DNA from: Nitzschia sp. DOCU1
Lineage: Eukaryota; Bacillariophyta; Bacillariophyceae; Bacillariales; Bacillariaceae
Length of the DNA stretch: 64,000 bases
Assembly (NCBI GenBank): GCA_951394045.1
Contig: OX595986.1
Location: forward strand, 372,001-436,000
Direction: 5' to 3'
Under the pieces are notes generated by a model. That model saw nothing but the letters and a program-made list of their open reading frames with translations. It did not search any database and had not been told where the DNA came from. The translations under genes were made by a program, and so were the position numbers. Below, in pieces: positions 62,025 to 64,000 of this stretch (within the stretch, counting starts at the first letter, position 1; the number at the start of each line of letters is the position of its first letter).

Positions 62025-62771
62025 CTAAAAAGGAATAAGCTTCAAGGTACCATCGACTAGAAGAAGCTCATTGCAGTCAATGGCCGGCTTCGCAGTCCAC
62101 CTCTTTGATCTTGGCGAAAGAGAGTAGTTTTGGATCTCCTTGGCACCGTAGGGAGCCTCACCACTATCCCTGCCTCTGCTAGGATGTTCGGTGAAGTTAG
62201 ATGTTTCACCGATAAAATTGGTGACTTCATCGAGAAACTTGGCAAGCTCAATCTTTTGGTTGGCAGCGCCACAGGGGCTGGAAAAATGTGGCAGCCGCCT
62301 TCGTGACTGGAGAGTGCTCAGATCATCGCGGCTTCCCTTACGAATGGGGAACTTGGGTGCGCTAAGGCTTGCAAGAATCTTCACCTCACCTCGATTTTCT
62401 TGCGTCAGATTGAGGTTCTTGGATATCATACTTGATGCAATCTCGGCACCAAACAAGGACTTGAAGCGGCTCGGCAGTTCCGGCGTCGCCATCGTCTTCC
62501 GTTGGTGCAGAGATCTTTTGAGGGAAGGCTTTCGCAAATCGTCCTGGCTGTCTATCCGAGTAGGCAGGCTGGGAAGTTTAAACTCAACGTTTTCCGACTG
62601 AAACTTCGGCCCGGACTTCATGCATTTGCCTTGCGAACGCACTGGCGTTGCAGGGCAAGAAAATTCGGTTGTGTGATCTGAGACCCTGAGGGCATCATCT
62701 CTTACAATTACAAAGCGCTCAGCTCCTGTTGCCGCTTGGAGGTGGAGGAAGTAAGAGTCAAAGAGTGCCAT
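62025..62771 (-). CDS. Unknown protein with RxxSxDDL repeats (tandem family, copy 1)
   Basis: The 248-residue protein has no signal peptide or known domain. Two similar segments occur inside: LPSLPTRIDSQDDLRKPS and APKFPIRKGSRDDLSTLQS, each with R-x-x-S-(Q/R)-D-D-L. It also has SRFKSLFGAEIAS before the second and KIELAKFLDEVTNFIGE after it. The gene at 63551 shares SRFKSxFGAEIA, APKFPIRKGSRDDL and LxxFLDEVTN, so the two form a tandem family. The serine context suits basophilic kinases. The function is unknown. Confidence 0.6.
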   Translation of the reverse strand: MALFDSYFLHLQAATGAERFVIVRDDALRVSDHTTEFSCPATPVRSQGKCMKSGPKFQSENVEFKLPSLPTRIDSQDDLRKPSLKRSLHQRKTMATPELPSRFKSLFGAEIASSMISKNLNLTQENRGEVKILASLSAPKFPIRKGSRDDLSTLQSRRRLPHFSSPCGAANQKIELAKFLDEVTNFIGETSNFTEHPSRGRDSGEAPYGAKEIQNYSLSPRSKRWTAKPAIDCNELLLVDGTLKLIPF

Positions 62772-63550
62772 GATGATTTGTTTAATGTCAATGATATTTT
62801 GTGGCTACACCACCGAACAAAACAATTGATACTTATCGCCAGCGATGGACATCAATCATCCGGGATGCGTTTTTTTCGACTTTCTCCATTTCTGAGTTGT
62901 CGGGAAATCCTCATCGCACTCAGAAGGCGGAGAATATTCCCGAAAGATATCCCGACATAAAAGGGCTATTGAAACTGTTGGAACTCATGAGAAGCCGCTG
63001 AAAATGCCAGTATCGGAGTTAATTAAAAGGAGCGCTTGTACCTAGTACTGATTGTCGTATGCCGGACTATGACTGAGTCATAATGATATCCACATGTAGT
63101 GCAATGGCAATAATTCGGTATTGACTGTTTTTCTCGCAGGCACCTAACACCATTTTTGCTTTGGGCGAGTGGCTTGATTGGCCTATCTGCAGTTTCGAGA
63201 GACTACTATACCGGTTTTCGTCCTTGGGTACGTCGTTTTGCTACAGGTAGATGACGATGGAGTTATTCATAGCTACCGAACTACTGGTAGTAGACTGACG
63301 TAGCACTCCGGAGAAGTAGGAATCCGAAGTCTTGGCTATTACCTCTTGTTAAGCTGACATGGTACCTGGTAATAACTCTGCTGCATTCAAACTCTCATTA
63401 GGAGTGGTAGAGAGTGCTTACAATTTGTGGGGGTGTTGGTAAATATAACGGCACCACGTATTTTGCTTGTCTGTGACCTACAAACTTTCGAAGAGGATTT
63501 TAGCATTGTATCTATATGGTATTAGCAATATAGCGAGTAGAAGCATGGGT
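62772..63550. other. Spacer between tandem paralogues
   Basis: About 780 bp without a supported gene, holding the 5' flank of copy 1. A CTACTGGTAG near-match to the recurrent palindrome lies around 63281. Confidence 0.4.
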
Positions 63551-64000
63551 TTACATTCCCCAGTTGGTTGGTATTTCAAAGTCGCGAGTATCCGGTGATC
63601 CGTACGAGGAGAGGAAAGGAACATTGGCATGATCAACATCACTCAGTCTTCTACTCGAGACAGAAGCGTCATCCAAAACATTGGTTACTTCGTCCAAGAA
63701 GTTACGTAGCTCAAGCTTCTTGTTGCCTCCAGGCGATGTACCAAGTCTGCTCATCAAAGACGAAGACTTCAATGCGCACAAGTCGTCGCGACTACCTTTG
63801 CGTATGGGGAACTTGGGAGCTGCCAAGCTAGCCAAAGAGTTCAGTTCAATGCGATGCGTTTGATCCATACCTTTGCTGGAGTTCAGACGAGCAGCAATCT
63901 CGGCACCAAATACGGACTTGAATCGGCTATCGAGTTCTTCAGACGAGCCAATATACTTCCTTCGGTGATGTGATCGTTTTAAACCGATAGTACTAAGATC
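63551..64000 (-). CDS. Unknown protein with RxxSxDDL motif (tandem family, copy 2), cut by window edge
   Basis: The frame is open from the stop at 63551 to the right edge of the window, so the start lies beyond. The visible part has LKRSHHRRKYIG, LDSRFKSVFGAEIAARL, APKFPIRKGSRDDLCALKS and LELRNFLDEVTNVLDD. This matches copy 1 block by block. An internal ATG at 63868 would start inside the conserved block and is unlikely to be the true start. The C-terminus is shorter than in copy 1 and has no similarity after FLDEVTN. No function is known. Confidence 0.6.
   Translation of the reverse strand, partial: DLSTIGLKRSHHRRKYIGSSEELDSRFKSVFGAEIAARLNSSKGMDQTHRIELNSLASLAAPKFPIRKGSRDDLCALKSSSLMSRLGTSPGGNKKLELRNFLDEVTNVLDDASVSSRRLSDVDHANVPFLSSYGSPDTRDFEIPTNWGM

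Overview
The window is nuclear DNA from a eukaryotic microalga, almost certainly a diatom and probably a raphid pennate. The evidence is: short GT-AG introns in compact genes; an ASAF-type plastid pre-sequence (39129); a broken LRR receptor-like gene with the diatom domain order (7430-8241); a member of the diatom 'GDxPxVSxGxP' family (56839); and exocyst, GRIP golgin, SLC6 and TPK channel genes. I cannot name the species. No transposon, virus, CRISPR array or tRNA gene was seen.

Layout. 0-7 kb: a small secreted repeat protein, a Gfo/Idh/MocA oxidoreductase, a C2-like plus alpha/beta hydrolase, a pair of CPBP-like membrane protein units with degenerate catalytic positions, and a lone 5S rRNA gene. 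7-14.5 kb: the LRR pseudogene, a small mitochondrial-type protein, a three-exon GRIP golgin and a mitochondrial lipoyl-like protein without the acceptor lysine. 15-25 kb: two tandem secreted paralogues, a TPR-SET (SMYD-like) protein and exocyst Sec6. 26-37 kb: a GT31-like glycosyltransferase, a SYLF protein, a C2-TerD-TerD protein, a sodium:solute symporter, a peroxiredoxin with TGA at the catalytic cysteine, and an unknown protein rich in R-x-x-S motifs. 38-47 kb: a plastid-targeted unknown, an inositol-monophosphatase-like enzyme, a plasmepsin-V-like aspartic protease with a thrombospondin-like module, and a BSD-like protein ending in a CaaX box. 48-53.5 kb: two near-identical SLC6 transporters. 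54-64 kb: a HemW-like radical SAM protein, a diatom-specific protein, RNase HI with a viroplasmin domain, a two-pore K+ channel with EF-hands, and two related unknown genes, the last running off the window.

The genes do not form an operon or an obvious cluster. Local themes are secretion and Golgi traffic (golgin, Sec6, GT31), sodium-coupled transport (SSS and two SLC6), calcium-linked modules (C2-TerD, EF-hand channel) and tandem duplication (CPBP units, secreted paralogues, SLC6 pair, terminal pair). The strongest leads are the putative selenocysteine peroxiredoxin with an apparent 3-nt microexon, a strongly over-represented palindrome CTACCGGTAG, and several unusual domain fusions or degenerate enzymes. 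Intron positions were inferred by eye from frame, GT-AG sites and family alignment.
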